Shown here piece by piece: positions 17,824 through 27,365 of a stretch of 64,000 nucleotides of DNA. A program made the position numbers and the translations under genes. The stretch spans positions 682,001 to 746,000 of the forward strand of contig NZ_SZPZ01000001.1 in NCBI RefSeq assembly GCF_005233875.1, read 5' to 3'. Numbering within the stretch: the first letter of the stretch is position 1; every line of letters begins with the position of its first letter. The notes under the pieces were generated by a model. It was not told the origin of the DNA. It searched no databases and saw nothing but the letters and a program-made list of their open reading frames with translations. This DNA is from Kribbella jiaozuonensis (GTDB lineage: Bacteria; Actinomycetota; Actinomycetes; Propionibacteriales; Kribbellaceae).

Positions 17824-18414
17824 ATGAACCAGAACTTTCCTCCGAACCAGCCGTTCCCGCCGCAGGGTGGTTACCAGCAAGGCCCGCCGCCGGGGTACCA
17901 GGGCCCGCCGCCGGGATACCAGCAGGGGCCGCCGCCGCAGGGGTACGGGCAGCAGCCCGGGTACGGTCAGGCGCCGGGCAACTATCAGCCGGCCCAGCAG
18001 AGCGCGCCGCATGTCGCGCCGCAGGGTTCGCCGTACCCGGTGCTGGTCTCGACGATGAACGACCTGCCCGGGTACACCGCGGACAAGGTGTTCGGCGAGG
18101 TGTTCGGGCTGACCGTGCGGAGCCGCGACTTCGGGTCGAACTTCACCGCGAGCTTCCGGTCGCTGGGCGGCGGCGAGGTTCCGGAGTACACCCAGATGCT
18201 GGCGGAGTCGCGACACGTCGCGGTGATGCGGATGTGCCAGATGGCGCAGCAGATGGGTGCGAACGCGATCCTCGCGATGCGGTTCGACTGCAACGAGATC
18301 GCGCAGACGATGAGCGAGGTCGCGGCGTACGGCACGGCCGTCATCGTGCACAAGGTCGAGCCGCCGCGGCCGCAGGACTCCAAGCCCGATGAGGATGATG
18401 CGAATGACAGCTGA
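17824..18414 (+). CDS. YbjQ/UPF0145-like protein with proline-rich N terminus
   Basis: 196 residues. Residues 1-65 are Pro/Gly/Gln-rich with repeats of QGPPPGYQ, and the rest is a YbjQ-type (heavy-metal-binding-like, DUF74) domain: VLVSTMNDLPGY, VFGEVFGLTVRSRD, MGANAILAMRFD and AYGTAVIV. These domains form pentameric rings of unknown function. The Pro-rich tail is an actinobacterial addition and may mediate interactions. CAGGAT stands 6 bases before the ATG, with GAGGG too close to act as a normal ribosome-binding site. The stop overlaps the start of the beta-glucosidase gene by 11 bases, so the three genes to 20991 probably form one operon. Confidence 0.82.
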   Translation: MNQNFPPNQPFPPQGGYQQGPPPGYQGPPPGYQQGPPPQGYGQQPGYGQAPGNYQPAQQSAPHVAPQGSPYPVLVSTMNDLPGYTADKVFGEVFGLTVRSRDFGSNFTASFRSLGGGEVPEYTQMLAESRHVAVMRMCQMAQQMGANAILAMRFDCNEIAQTMSEVAAYGTAVIVHKVEPPRPQDSKPDEDDANDS

Positions 18415-19750
18415 GTTTGTGTTTCCGCCCGGGTTCAAGTGGGGGGTCTCGACGTCGGCGTACCAGATCGAGGGTGCCGTGGCCGAGGACGGCCGCGGTC
18501 CCTCCACCTGGGACACGTTTTGCGCCGAGCCCGGGAAGATCCTCAACGGCGACACCGGCGCAGTCGCGTGCGACCACTACCACCGGTACGCCGAGGACGT
18601 CGCGCTGATGCGGGAGCTCGGGGTGGACACGTACCGGTTCTCGTTCTCCTGGCCGCGGATCCAGCCGTCGGGGAGCGGGCCGGGGAACGCGGCCGGCCTG
18701 GACTTCTACGACCGGCTGATCGACACCCTGCTCGGCGCCGGGATCCAGCCGGCGCCGACGCTGTTTCACTGGGATACGCCGCAAGCGCTCGAGGACGCCG
18801 GCGGCTGGCTCTCCCGCGACATCACCGATCGCTTCGCGGAGTACGCCGGGCTCCTCGGCGCGCGTTTCGCCGACCGGGTGCCGATGTGGATGACGATCAA
18901 CGAGCCGGTCGTGCTCACGCTGATGGGCTACTCGCTCGGCGCGCACGCTCCGGGGAAGCAGCTGTTGTTCGACGCTCTTCCGGTCGCGCATCATCAGCTG
19001 CTTGCGCACGGCCGCGCAGTACAGGCGCTTCGGGCCGCTGGTGCTACTCAGATCGGTATCGCGAGCAACCACGCGCCGACCTGGCCGGCCAGTGACAGCG
19101 CGGAGGACAAGGAAGCGGCCGCGCTGTACGACAACCTGATCAACTGGCTGTTCGCCGATCCCATCCTGCTCGGCGAGTATCCGAACGGCATGGGTGACGC
19201 GATGCCCGGCCCGGTGGCCGACGACCTCGCGATCATCTCGACGCCGCTCGACTTCTTCGGCATCAACCACTACGCGCCGGTCTCGGTCGGCGCCGCCACC
19301 GGCGAGGCCGACACCGCGGCGACGGACGGGGTTCTGTTGCCGCCGGGCCTGCCCTTCGAGCCTCGGACGCTGACCGGTTATCCGACGACCGATTTCGGTT
19401 GGCCGGTGGTGCCGGAGGCGTTCGGTGAGATCCTGCGGATCTTCCAGGAGCGGTACGGCGACCGGCTGCCGCCGATCTACATCACCGAGAACGGTTGCTC
19501 GTTCGACGGCCTGGACGACCAGCGCCGCATCTCGTACCTGGACGGGTACCTCCGTGCGCTGAAGGGCGCGATCGACGATGGGATCGACGTCCGCGGGTAC
19601 TTCCACTGGTCGCTGCTCGACAACTTCGAATGGGCCGCCGGGTACTCGCAGCGGTTCGGGCTGGTGCACGTCGACTTCGAGACGCAGGAGCGTACGCCGA
19701 AAGCGTCGTACCACTGGCTGCGTGATGTGATCGCGTCGAGCCGGGCATGA
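18404..19750 (+). CDS. GH1 beta-glucosidase
   Basis: 448 residues from ATG 18404 (MTAEFVFPPGF), preceded by GAGGATG inside the upstream gene. It is a typical GH1 TIM barrel: FKWGVSTSAYQIEGA at the start, acid/base Glu167 in MTINEP, nucleophile Glu362 in YITENG and the terminal glycone-site WSLLDNFEW. It has no signal peptide, so it is cytoplasmic and would split imported cellobiose or aryl-beta-glucosides. The stop overlaps the ATG of an MFS transporter (ATGA), which implies a coupled uptake and hydrolysis unit. Confidence 0.96.
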   Translation: MTAEFVFPPGFKWGVSTSAYQIEGAVAEDGRGPSTWDTFCAEPGKILNGDTGAVACDHYHRYAEDVALMRELGVDTYRFSFSWPRIQPSGSGPGNAAGLDFYDRLIDTLLGAGIQPAPTLFHWDTPQALEDAGGWLSRDITDRFAEYAGLLGARFADRVPMWMTINEPVVLTLMGYSLGAHAPGKQLLFDALPVAHHQLLAHGRAVQALRAAGATQIGIASNHAPTWPASDSAEDKEAAALYDNLINWLFADPILLGEYPNGMGDAMPGPVADDLAIISTPLDFFGINHYAPVSVGAATGEADTAATDGVLLPPGLPFEPRTLTGYPTTDFGWPVVPEAFGEILRIFQERYGDRLPPIYITENGCSFDGLDDQRRISYLDGYLRALKGAIDDGIDVRGYFHWSLLDNFEWAAGYSQRFGLVHVDFETQERTPKASYHWLRDVIASSRA

Positions 19751-20991
19751 TTCCCGAGCCGGGGGTGGTGCCGTCCGCGCTGGCGGAGCCGACCGTCCGG
19801 GTCCGGCCGGGGTGGACGGCGGCCGTCGTACTCGCCAACGTCGGGGTGTTCGCGGCCTGGCTCGGGCCGATCCAGGTGCTGCTCGCAAAGCAGTCGGAGT
19901 CGGTTGCTCCGGACAACAAGGAGTTCGTGTTCGGGCTGGTGACCGGGGTCGGCGCGGCGGTGTCGGTGTTCGCGAACCCGGCGTTCGGCGCGATCTCGGA
20001 CCGGACCACGTCACGCTTCGGCCGGCGGGTGCCGTGGGTGGTGGCCGGTGCGGTCGGCGGCGCGGTGGGGCTGGGCATCCTGGCCGGTGCGCACGTGATC
20101 GTGTTGATGCTGCTCGGTTGGTGCCTGATGCAACTGTTCGGCAACGCACTGCTCGCCGCGGCGACGGCCGTCGTACCGGATCGCGTCCCGGTCGCCCAAC
20201 GTGGCGGGGTCGGCGGGTGGGTGGCGATCTCGCAGGTGCTGGGCGCATTGGTTGGTACTGCGCTTGCCGCCGCCTTCGACAGCTACGCGCTCGGGTATGC
20301 CGCCTGTGCCGCGTTCCTGTTGTTGTCGGTGGTGCCGTATCTGTTGCGCAGTCATGACGTGCAGCTGGTGGAGCGGCCTACGTTCGTGCTGCGCGACTTC
20401 CTTCGTGGGTTCTGGATCAGCCCGCGGCGGTACCCGGACTTCGGGTGGGCGTGGCTGACTCGGTTTCTGTTCAATGTGGGTAATGCGCTCGGCACGCTGT
20501 ACCTCTTCTACTACCTGCAGGACGAGGTCGGCGTCGACGATGCGGACACCGGCGTACTTATCCTGACCGCGATCTACAGCGTGTGTGTGCTGACGACCGC
20601 GATCACCTTCGGCCGCTGGTCGGACCGGTCCGAACGCCGGAAGGTTTTCGTGACCGCGTCCGGCTGGGTGATGGCCGTGGCGGGTGTCGTCCTGGCGTTC
20701 TGGCCGACGTGGCCGGGCGCGATCCTCGGCGCGATCATCCTCGGCATGGGCTTCGGCGTGTATCTGTCCGTCGACTTCGCCCTGCTCACGCAGGTGTTGC
20801 CGAACGCCCGCGACCGGGCGAAGGACCTCGGCGTCATCAATATCGCGAACTCACTCCCGCAGGTACTCGCGCCGGCGATCGCGGCCCCTATCGTCAAGCA
20901 CTTGGGCGGCTATCCGGTGCTCTACCTCTTGGCGTCAGCGGTCACGGTTCTGGCCGGCGTACTCGTCACGCGCATCCGGTCGGTCAACTGA
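19747..20991 (+). CDS. MFS transporter, probable glycoside permease
   Basis: 414 residues with about 12 TM segments. The loop-2 motif reads FGAISDRTTSRFGRRVPW, as in GPH/sucrose-type sugar carriers, and a second copy GRWSDRSERRKVF occurs after TM8. It is translationally coupled (ATGA) to the GH1 beta-glucosidase, so a disaccharide or glucoside is the likely substrate. This is an inference from context. Its last 70 bases overlap the convergent YcaQ-type gene. Confidence 0.85.
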   Translation: MIPEPGVVPSALAEPTVRVRPGWTAAVVLANVGVFAAWLGPIQVLLAKQSESVAPDNKEFVFGLVTGVGAAVSVFANPAFGAISDRTTSRFGRRVPWVVAGAVGGAVGLGILAGAHVIVLMLLGWCLMQLFGNALLAAATAVVPDRVPVAQRGGVGGWVAISQVLGALVGTALAAAFDSYALGYAACAAFLLLSVVPYLLRSHDVQLVERPTFVLRDFLRGFWISPRRYPDFGWAWLTRFLFNVGNALGTLYLFYYLQDEVGVDDADTGVLILTAIYSVCVLTTAITFGRWSDRSERRKVFVTASGWVMAVAGVVLAFWPTWPGAILGAIILGMGFGVYLSVDFALLTQVLPNARDRAKDLGVINIANSLPQVLAPAIAAPIVKHLGGYPVLYLLASAVTVLAGVLVTRIRSVN

Positions 20992-22247
20992 GCCGCGAGT
21001 CGTCCGGCAGCGGGGACGGCGATGTGCTCGAGCGACAGCCAGTCGGCCATCAGGTGGAGCTCGGCGGCCAACGGTTCGATGAAGTCGGGGGCGGCGGGCT
21101 CGGCTGTGAGGGTGGGGACGACGAGGGTCGAGGTCTGGCGGTCGGCCTTGAGGTCGACGCGGGCGACGAGTCGGTCGCCCAGCAGGAACGGCAGAACGTA
21201 GTACCCGTGCACGCGTTGGGGTGCGGGGGTGTAGATGCTGATCCGGTAGAAGAAGTCGAACAGGTGGTGGGTGCGGTCGCGGTTCCAGATCAGCGGGTCG
21301 AAGGGGGAGAGCAGTGCCTGCGTGTCGATCGGGCGGTCCTTTGCCTCGTGCCAGCGGTAGCTCTGCTGCTTGACGCTCTCGACGCGGACCGGGATCAGCT
21401 CGCCTGACTCGACCAGCTCGCCGATCACCTCGCGACCTGTTGCTGCAGGCAACGGGAAGTGCGCCTGACCGCTGCCTCCGCACAGTTCCTTGAGGGTCCC
21501 GACGCCCAGACCACGCGCCGCGATCCTGACCAGCTCACGCCGCGCCTCGTCCGCGGTCGGTTCAGGAGCATTCAGTACGTCGGCCGGCAGGACCCGCTCC
21601 GTCAGGTCGTAGATCCGCTCGAAGTGCCGCCGCCCGGCGATCGTCACCTGGCCCGTGCAGAACAGGAATTCGATCGCGATCTTCGCGTCCTGCCAGTTCC
21701 ACATCCGCCCGGTGGTCGGATCCGGGTCCGGGTCGGTGCGCTTCCGCCGTACGCCGTCCGGACTCGCCTCGCCCGCGGTCAGCGGTCCCTTCTCGGTGAT
21801 CGTCTGCAGGACCTGGTCGACGTACCCGGGCCGCTCGGCGCTCAGCCGCCGCATCCCCGCCACGACCGACCACGGCGCGGTGACGTCCGGGCTCAGTTCC
21901 TCGTCCCATACCTGCCGCTCCGCCGCCCGCATCCGCCACCGCATCAACGGGTACGCCGTCAGCGGGATCAGCGCCGCCTTGTGCCCCCAGAAGTACTCGA
22001 ACAACTCCCGGTCGGATCCCCACGCCAGCTTGTCGAGCGTCGCCCGCAGGTAGTTCCCCACCCGCGCAAACACCGGCAGATAATGCGACCGAGTCAACAC
22101 ATTCACCGAATCCAACTGCAACACCCCGGCCGCCCGAATCGCCTTCCGCACATCCACCCGCTTAGGCCGCCCAACCCCAAACCCCTGCGCCCCCAGAGCA
22201 AGCCGGCGAGCAACCTCCACCGAAACCTCATCACCAACGGCCGCCAT
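20922..22247 (-). CDS. YcaQ-type winged-helix DNA glycosylase (HTH_42 family)
   Basis: 441 residues. It matches the AlkZ/YcaQ family of tandem winged-helix DNA glycosylases that excise bulky alkylated purines and unhook interstrand crosslinks. The catalytic segment GVLQLDSVNV contains Gln44-Leu45-Asp46, the Q-hydrophobic-D form of the general YcaQ subgroup rather than the QxQ form of self-resistance AlkZ enzymes. Other family features are EYFWGHKAALIPL and LLSPFDPLIWNRDRTHHLFDF. The ATG at 22247 lies six bases after TAGGTT (22254-22259, minus strand), so the transcript is probably leaderless. No alkylating natural-product cluster is nearby, so a housekeeping repair role is favoured. Confidence 0.88.
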   Translation of the reverse strand: MAAVGDEVSVEVARRLALGAQGFGVGRPKRVDVRKAIRAAGVLQLDSVNVLTRSHYLPVFARVGNYLRATLDKLAWGSDRELFEYFWGHKAALIPLTAYPLMRWRMRAAERQVWDEELSPDVTAPWSVVAGMRRLSAERPGYVDQVLQTITEKGPLTAGEASPDGVRRKRTDPDPDPTTGRMWNWQDAKIAIEFLFCTGQVTIAGRRHFERIYDLTERVLPADVLNAPEPTADEARRELVRIAARGLGVGTLKELCGGSGQAHFPLPAATGREVIGELVESGELIPVRVESVKQQSYRWHEAKDRPIDTQALLSPFDPLIWNRDRTHHLFDFFYRISIYTPAPQRVHGYYVLPFLLGDRLVARVDLKADRQTSTLVVPTLTAEPAAPDFIEPLAAELHLMADWLSLEHIAVPAAGRLAAQLTDRMRVTSTPARTVTADAKR

Positions 22248-22330
22248 ACTCCGAACCTATAGCGCAACACTGGCCTCATGCAGTCCGTAACAATCGGCAA
22301 GCCCGACACCTACTTCCGCCTCACCGCCGA

Positions 22331-22939
22331 CTAGGTCGTTTGTAGGGCGCGTTGGCGGTGGTTGCGGTACCAGAGGGACCAGCTGATGAGGATTGCCAGG
22401 GCGGCTATGTGCATGACGGGGGACAGGTTGGCCATGGTGTTGACGGGGAGGGTGTAGACGAGGATCAGGCGGATGATCGCGTCTGCCAGGAGTACGGCGC
22501 CGAAGACTGTGGTCAGGGTGGTGAAGTGTTTGCGGAACGTCGGCTGGGTGTCCCAGCGGTCGTCCCACTCGGCTAGGAGCTCGGGCTTGCCGGCGTTGGC
22601 TTTTCGGGCGATGGAGTAGACGAGCGGTCGGCCCAGTAGGACCGAGCCCAGCAGTAACAGCCCGGCCGCGCCGGACAGCACGGACTCCTTCGCGAGCAGG
22701 ATGCGGGGATCGCCGGTCAGGAGCGAGATGACGAGCAGTACGGCGAATGTCCCGCCGACAAAGGCAGCGAGTCCGTTCAAGCGTCGCTGTACGACGGCAA
22801 TGACGGCGACCCGCACCAGCGCGGCACCCGCGGCCGCGGCGAGGGCTGGGAGTACGTCGTACCCGAGGATGCGGCCGGCGTAGTAGACGACGAGCGGTAG
22901 ACCGATGTCCCAGAGCAGACCCACGAGCTGTTTACGCAT
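22331..22939 (-). CDS. VC0807-like integral membrane protein
   Basis: 202 residues with about six TM segments: two near the N terminus, a central GLAAFVGGTFAVLLVISLLTG, GAAGLLLLGSVLLGRPLVYS, and two C-terminal ones. It resembles the VC0807 family (distant to intracellular septation protein A), which has no known function. It is divergent from a TetR gene and its promoter region contains a 23-base near-palindrome, so it is probably that regulator's target. Confidence 0.75.
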   Translation of the reverse strand: MRKQLVGLLWDIGLPLVVYYAGRILGYDVLPALAAAAGAALVRVAVIAVVQRRLNGLAAFVGGTFAVLLVISLLTGDPRILLAKESVLSGAAGLLLLGSVLLGRPLVYSIARKANAGKPELLAEWDDRWDTQPTFRKHFTTLTTVFGAVLLADAIIRLILVYTLPVNTMANLSPVMHIAALAILISWSLWYRNHRQRALQTT

Positions 22940-22956
22940 GATTCGAACCCTTCTCT

Positions 22957-22979
22957 TTAAGATACTGCTAGTAGCTTAA
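22957..22979. promoter_or_regulatory. 23-base palindromic TetR operator
   Basis: TTAAGaTACTgctAGTAgCTTAA: apart from one mismatched pair and a 3-base centre, the arms TTAAG.TACT and AGTA.CTTAA match perfectly. It lies between the membrane gene (start 22939) and TetR gene (start 23033), just upstream of the membrane gene start. It is strikingly AT-rich for this genome. Confidence 0.75.
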
Positions 22980-23019
22980 GAGCGGAACCCGAGGCGCGAT
23001 TAGGCCGAATGTCATGAGA

Positions 23020-23035
23020 TACCCTGAGTGTCGTG
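23020..23035 (+). promoter_or_regulatory. -10 element of leaderless TetR gene
   Basis: TACCCT (23020-23025), seven bases, then the GTG start at 23033. No Shine-Dalgarno sequence is visible. Confidence 0.45.
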
Positions 23036-23629
23036 ACGACACGGCGGCGGGGTGCGGCGCTGGAGGAGGCGATCCTGCAGGCGGCGGTCGAGGAGCTGAC
23101 CGAGGTCGGGTACCGCGAGCTGACGATGGACGGTGTCGCCGCCCGCGCCGGCACCGCGAAGAACGTGATCTACCGGCGTTGGCCGAGTCGGGCCGCGCTG
23201 TGCATCGCGGCGTACCGGCACATGCTCCCGACCGGTCCTGACGCGACCCCCGACACCGGCTCGCTCCGCGGCGATGCGCTCGCGCTCCTCACCCGCGCCA
23301 ACGACCGCATGTCATCGCCGGTCGGCCGCATCCTCCGCCAACTCCTGGCCGACATCCAGTCCGACCCCGAACGGATGCGCGAACTCCGCGACCAGGTCGC
23401 CCGCGCCGGCGTCTCGCGCTGGCTGACCGTGCTGGCCCGCGCCGCGAGCCGTGGCGAAGTCGGCCAACAGGCGCTCACTCCACGCGTCGCCACGGTCGCC
23501 GTCGACCTGCTCCGCAACGAGTACGCCCTCAACGGCGCGACCGCGGTCTCCCCAGAAGTTCTGACCGAGATCGTCGACCAGGTCTTCATCCCGCTGGCTA
23601 CGCGGGCACCAGCCCATCCTCGTAGCTGA
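23033..23629 (+). CDS. TetR/AcrR-family regulator
   Basis: 198 residues starting at GTG 23033. The DNA-binding domain shows AILQAAVEELTEVGYRELTM and GTAKNVIYRRWPSRAALC, the TetR helix-turn-helix with the RRWPSR variant common in actinobacteria. The C-terminal part resembles TetR_C_16-type domains. It probably binds the 23-base palindrome at 22957-22979 and represses the divergent membrane gene and itself. It may also affect the convergent MFS gene, with which it overlaps by 32 bases, but that is speculative. Confidence 0.9.
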   Translation: MTTRRRGAALEEAILQAAVEELTEVGYRELTMDGVAARAGTAKNVIYRRWPSRAALCIAAYRHMLPTGPDATPDTGSLRGDALALLTRANDRMSSPVGRILRQLLADIQSDPERMRELRDQVARAGVSRWLTVLARAASRGEVGQQALTPRVATVAVDLLRNEYALNGATAVSPEVLTEIVDQVFIPLATRAPAHPRS

Positions 23630-24899
23630 CGTTCAACCGCCGGTACGCCGCGCTCAGGAACGCCAGCAGTACGACGACCAGCATCAGCAGACTCGCCGCG
23701 ACGAACGCGAGCGCGATCCCACGCGCCTGCCCTTCCCCGAGCAACCACCCGAACGTCTCCCGACCCGACGCCGACTCCATGTACGGGATCAGCAGGAACT
23801 GAGCCGCCGGACCAACCGCGAACGCCGCAACCGGAGTAGACGCAGTCTCGATGCTCTGCGCGAACCCGAAGATCCGCCCCTGCTTCTCGAACGGCACCAG
23901 CCGCTGCAGGATCGTCTGCTCCGCCGCCTCCCCGATCGGCACCAGCAGCATGAACCCGAACATCCCGACGATCAGCAGCGACTGCCACTCGCGTACCGCC
24001 GTACCCATGCCGACGATCGCGATCGCCACATTCGCCACCAGTAGCACCCGCAGCGGCGAACGCCCGAGGCCGAACCGCGCGACCAGCGCACCGCCGGCGA
24101 TGAAGCCGATGCTGGTGATGCCGAGCACGAGACCCCATGACTGCACCGAGAACAGATTCAGCCCGTACGGGTCCATCAGCGCCATGAAGACACCCATGAT
24201 CAGGTTGTTGAAAGTACTGAACAGAACCAGCGGAAGAAGGCCCGGTACGGCGCGCATCGTCTCCCACGCGCCACGGATATCGATCCGGGCCCGCTCCTGG
24301 TGCGCCGGCCGCGGCTCGTCGATGTGGATCGCCAGCAGCAGATGAACGAGTACGGCGGCGGTGAAGACGACCGCGATCGCGACCGTGCCGCCCATGCCGA
24401 CGAAGCCGACCGACAGGCCGCTCAGGACGCTGGTGACCAGGTGCGCGACACCGTTCACGGTCCCGACGAGCCCGTTCGCCTTGTCGCGCCGATCGGCCGG
24501 CACCAGCAGGGTCACCGCCGTCGACAGCGCGATACTCCGCAGTTGACCGGCGGTGCTGCCGACGAGGACCAGCAGGGTGAACGCCCAGAACCACGGTCCA
24601 TGCCAGTCACTCAGCCGCTGGCCCGCGACGACGTACAGAATCCCGGCGAGGACGAAGGCGACGCCGGTGATCGAGCTGGACAGCGCCATCGCGGTCTTCT
24701 TGCGGTGCGAGTCGACCACCGCGCCGAAGATCGTGCCGCTGGCCGCCCCGATCAGCATCGAGACGCCGGAGACGATCGACGCCGCGAGCACCGAGTGCGT
24801 CACCAGGTACACCCAGAACGCGAACCCGAAGCTCAGGAAGGTGGTCGTCACGTTCGCCACCAACGTGTTGATCAGCAACCGCCGGAATGTCGTCGTCAT
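23598..24899 (-). CDS. MFS efflux-type transporter
   Basis: 433 residues with 12 predicted TM segments. The loop-2 motif is GAVVDSHRKKTAM, a weak version of the MFS motif, and the C-terminal half has GRIFGFAQSIETAS with conserved Gly residues. The layout is like EntS or macrolide exporters of the MFS_3 group. The substrate cannot be read. The EVE-domain gene ends 21 bases upstream of its start on the same strand, so it may be co-transcribed from the tct operon. Its 3' end overlaps the TetR gene by 32 bases. Confidence 0.82.
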   Translation of the reverse strand: MTTTFRRLLINTLVANVTTTFLSFGFAFWVYLVTHSVLAASIVSGVSMLIGAASGTIFGAVVDSHRKKTAMALSSSITGVAFVLAGILYVVAGQRLSDWHGPWFWAFTLLVLVGSTAGQLRSIALSTAVTLLVPADRRDKANGLVGTVNGVAHLVTSVLSGLSVGFVGMGGTVAIAVVFTAAVLVHLLLAIHIDEPRPAHQERARIDIRGAWETMRAVPGLLPLVLFSTFNNLIMGVFMALMDPYGLNLFSVQSWGLVLGITSIGFIAGGALVARFGLGRSPLRVLLVANVAIAIVGMGTAVREWQSLLIVGMFGFMLLVPIGEAAEQTILQRLVPFEKQGRIFGFAQSIETASTPVAAFAVGPAAQFLLIPYMESASGRETFGWLLGEGQARGIALAFVAASLLMLVVVLLAFLSAAYRRLNVSYEDGLVPA

Positions 24900-24920
24900 A
24901 CCTGTACGTCGAACGCGACC

Positions 24921-25355
24921 TCATGGAATTGACATGGCCTCCCGAAGCGCCTCGAAATCGTCCGGCTCGAGCGGGACCAGGCCGCGCCGGAGCTGATAAC
25001 CCCAGTTCGGCCGCCGGGTGAGCTCAAGCTCCACCTCATGCACGTCCGCCCGGTGCACGGGCAGGAACTCGATCCGCCGGCGCCACGGCTGCACGATGCC
25101 GCGCTCGCCCATACTCATCGGCTCGGCCTGGTACGGCGCCTCGTCGACGACCACACCCAGCGCGGTGAACGCGCGGAGCGGCCGCTTCTCGCGGTAGTGC
25201 TCGGTCGGCGAATAGATCACGAACCCATCGCCCTGCCGCAGCCGCGCGACGCCGTACCGCTTGCCGTGGTTGAGCTGGATGAAACCGCCCTCGACCGCCC
25301 GCTGGGTGTGATCCGCGGAGATCACACCCAGCCAGGCGCGCTGCAAATCCGTCAT
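24921..25355 (-). CDS. EVE-domain (PUA-like) protein
   Basis: About 144 residues from ATG 25355; a start at 25385 would add ten residues and overlap tctA. The fold signature begins at WLGVISADHTQRAVEGG, followed by LNHGKRYGVARLRQGDGFVIYSP and a C-terminal NWGYQLRRGLVPLEPDDF. EVE/PUA-like domains bind modified bases in RNA or DNA. This single-domain form is widespread in actinobacteria and of unknown role. It follows tctA within a few bases and so seems to be the last gene of the tricarboxylate operon, an unexpected partnership. Confidence 0.85.
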   Translation of the reverse strand: MTDLQRAWLGVISADHTQRAVEGGFIQLNHGKRYGVARLRQGDGFVIYSPTEHYREKRPLRAFTALGVVVDEAPYQAEPMSMGERGIVQPWRRRIEFLPVHRADVHEVELELTRRPNWGYQLRRGLVPLEPDDFEALREAMSIP

Positions 25356-25359
25356 GTCA

Positions 25360-26865
25360 CTACTGTCCGCCGGAATATACGACATCTTTCGTCATGATTT
25401 TGCGGCGGAGTTTGGCGATCAGCGGCCAGGCGATCATCAGCAGGATCACCGCGTAGATCACGTACGCGACCGGCCCGCCGATCAGCCCGGAGACGTTGCC
25501 GTTCGAGAGCTGCAGGGCCATCCGGGCCTGCCGTTCGGCGATCGGACCGAGGATCACGCCGATAATCAGCGGCAGCACCGGCAGACCGAACCGGCGCATC
25601 CCGAAACCAAGCAGCCCGAGCAGCAGAAGCAGCAACAGGTCGAGCGGCTGCGCGTTCACGGCGTACGCGCCCATCGAGGCGAAGAAGATGATCCCGGCGT
25701 ACAGATACGGCCGCGGGATCTGCAGCAGCTTTGCCCAGGCCGGCGCCAGCGGCAGGTTGAGGAGCAGCAGCATGAGGTTGCCGATGAACAGGCTGGCGAT
25801 CAGCGCCCACACCAGCCTCGGCTCGCGCTGGAACAGCAGCGGCCCGGGCTGGATGCCGTACGACGTGAACGCTGCCAGCATCACCGCCGCGGTCGCGTTC
25901 GTCGGCAGACCGAGCGCGAGCATGGGCACCAGCGTCCCGGCAGCGGAAGCGTTGTTCGCCGCCTCCGGACCGGCGACGCCCTCGATCGCGCCGTGCCCGA
26001 ACTCCTCCGGATGCTTGGACAGCTTCTTCTCGGTCGCGTACGACAAGAACGTCGGGATCTCGGCCCCGCCCGCCGGCAGTGCGCCGATCGGGAACCCGTA
26101 CGCCGTCCCGCGCAGCCACGGCTTCCACGAGCGGCGCCAGTCCGATTTCCCCATCCACGGCCGACCGACCGGGATGACTGTGCCCGGGTTCCGCCGCAGA
26201 TGCGCGGCGACCCACAGCGCCTCGCCGACCGCGAAGATGCCAACGGCAACCACGACGACATCGATGCCATCGGCAAGCTGTGGCACTCCAAAAGTCAGCC
26301 GTTGCTGCCCGGTAACTTTGTCGATCCCGACCAGCCCGATCACCAGGCCGAGCAGCAACGCCGCGAACCCGCGGATCCGGGACGATCCGAGCACCGACGT
26401 CGCACCGGCGAACGCGAGCAGCATGATCGCCAGGTAGTCCGGCGCACCCAGGCTGATCGCGAACTTCACCACCTGCGGCGCGACCAGCACCAGCAACAAC
26501 GTCCCGATCGTCCCCGCCACGAACGACCCGATCGCCGCGGTCGCCAAGGCCTGCGCGGCCCGTCCGGCACGCGCCATCTTGTTGCCCTCGATCGCCGTCA
26601 CCACCGATGACGACTCGCCTGGCGTGTTCAGCAGGATCGACGTGGTCGAGCCGCCGTACATGCCGCCGTAGAAGATGCCGGCGAACATGATGAACGCCTG
26701 CACCGGCTCCAGTCCGTACGTGATCGGCAGCAGCAGCGCGACGGTCATCGCCGGGCCGATCCCGGGCAGTACGCCGACCGCCGTACCGACGGTGACACCC
26801 AACAATGCGAGCAGCAGATTGATCGGGGTCAGGACATCTGCGAATCCTTGCAGGAGTTCCATCAC
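25360..26865 (-). CDS. tctA: Tripartite tricarboxylate transporter, large permease subunit TctA
   Basis: 501 residues with about 11-12 TM segments and the TctA hallmarks [17 protein letters not shown], a second Gly/Pro loop ([20 protein letters not shown]) and [22 protein letters not shown]. It is the main transport subunit for citrate or similar tricarboxylates, driven by the ion gradient. Its start overlaps the tctB stop (ATGA), and tctC lies upstream, so the full binding-protein-dependent TTT system is present. It ends just before the EVE gene. Confidence 0.95.
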   Translation of the reverse strand: MMELLQGFADVLTPINLLLALLGVTVGTAVGVLPGIGPAMTVALLLPITYGLEPVQAFIMFAGIFYGGMYGGSTTSILLNTPGESSSVVTAIEGNKMARAGRAAQALATAAIGSFVAGTIGTLLLVLVAPQVVKFAISLGAPDYLAIMLLAFAGATSVLGSSRIRGFAALLLGLVIGLVGIDKVTGQQRLTFGVPQLADGIDVVVVAVGIFAVGEALWVAAHLRRNPGTVIPVGRPWMGKSDWRRSWKPWLRGTAYGFPIGALPAGGAEIPTFLSYATEKKLSKHPEEFGHGAIEGVAGPEAANNASAAGTLVPMLALGLPTNATAAVMLAAFTSYGIQPGPLLFQREPRLVWALIASLFIGNLMLLLLNLPLAPAWAKLLQIPRPYLYAGIIFFASMGAYAVNAQPLDLLLLLLLGLLGFGMRRFGLPVLPLIIGVILGPIAERQARMALQLSNGNVSGLIGGPVAYVIYAVILLMIAWPLIAKLRRKIMTKDVVYSGGQ

Positions 26866-27365
26866 AAGATCCCTTGCAGTACGCCGGCCGGCAGGTTGAC
26901 GCCGAGCCCGATCGCGAACGCGTAGAACGTGATCAGCGCCAGGGCGGCAGCGATGAACAGGTTCCGGATGTGGTGCCGGCTACCGAGCGCGAACGCGGAC
27001 CCCCAGAACAGCAGGGTCCCGCTGATCGCCCAGCCCAGCGGCTCGATCAGCGCCAGGTTGACCACGAACGCGGCGATCAGCGTGAGCACGGTGCGCCAGT
27101 CGACGGCGGACGTCACGTCGACGTCCTCGCCTTCCTCGGCCTCACCGGTCCCGCCGCGGGCGACGTCGACGGCGTACAGGACGGCGACGACGAGCAGCAG
27201 TACGCCGAGGACGATCGGTACCGGCTTCGGGCCGATCGGATCGTTGCTGTTGGCAATGTGCTGGAGCCGGGCGGCGTCGACGATCACCAGGACGCCGACC
27301 ACCGCCAGGAACCCGCACACGCCGTACTGCGCTCGATCCGGCCGCCGGGTCGCGGCCTCGGTCAT
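26862..27365 (-). CDS. tctB: Tripartite tricarboxylate transporter, small permease subunit TctB
   Basis: 167 residues with four TM segments ([72 protein letters not shown]). It ends in the family-typical [11 protein letters not shown]. Its start overlaps tctC and its stop overlaps tctA, each by four bases (ATGA), which indicates translational coupling. TctB is required with TctA, though its exact role is unclear. Confidence 0.93.
   Translation of the reverse strand: MTEAATRRPDRAQYGVCGFLAVVGVLVIVDAARLQHIANSNDPIGPKPVPIVLGVLLLVVAVLYAVDVARGGTGEAEEGEDVDVTSAVDWRTVLTLIAAFVVNLALIEPLGWAISGTLLFWGSAFALGSRHHIRNLFIAAALALITFYAFAIGLGVNLPAGVLQGIL

Noticed and set aside
15508..18555. 1015-residue frame on the minus strand
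   Set aside because: It runs antisense across three well-supported genes and shows no domain. It exists only because stop codons are rare at high GC.
25496..26437. Plus-strand frame opposite tctA
   Set aside because: Ser/Pro/Arg-rich shadow of the permease gene without start signals or domains.
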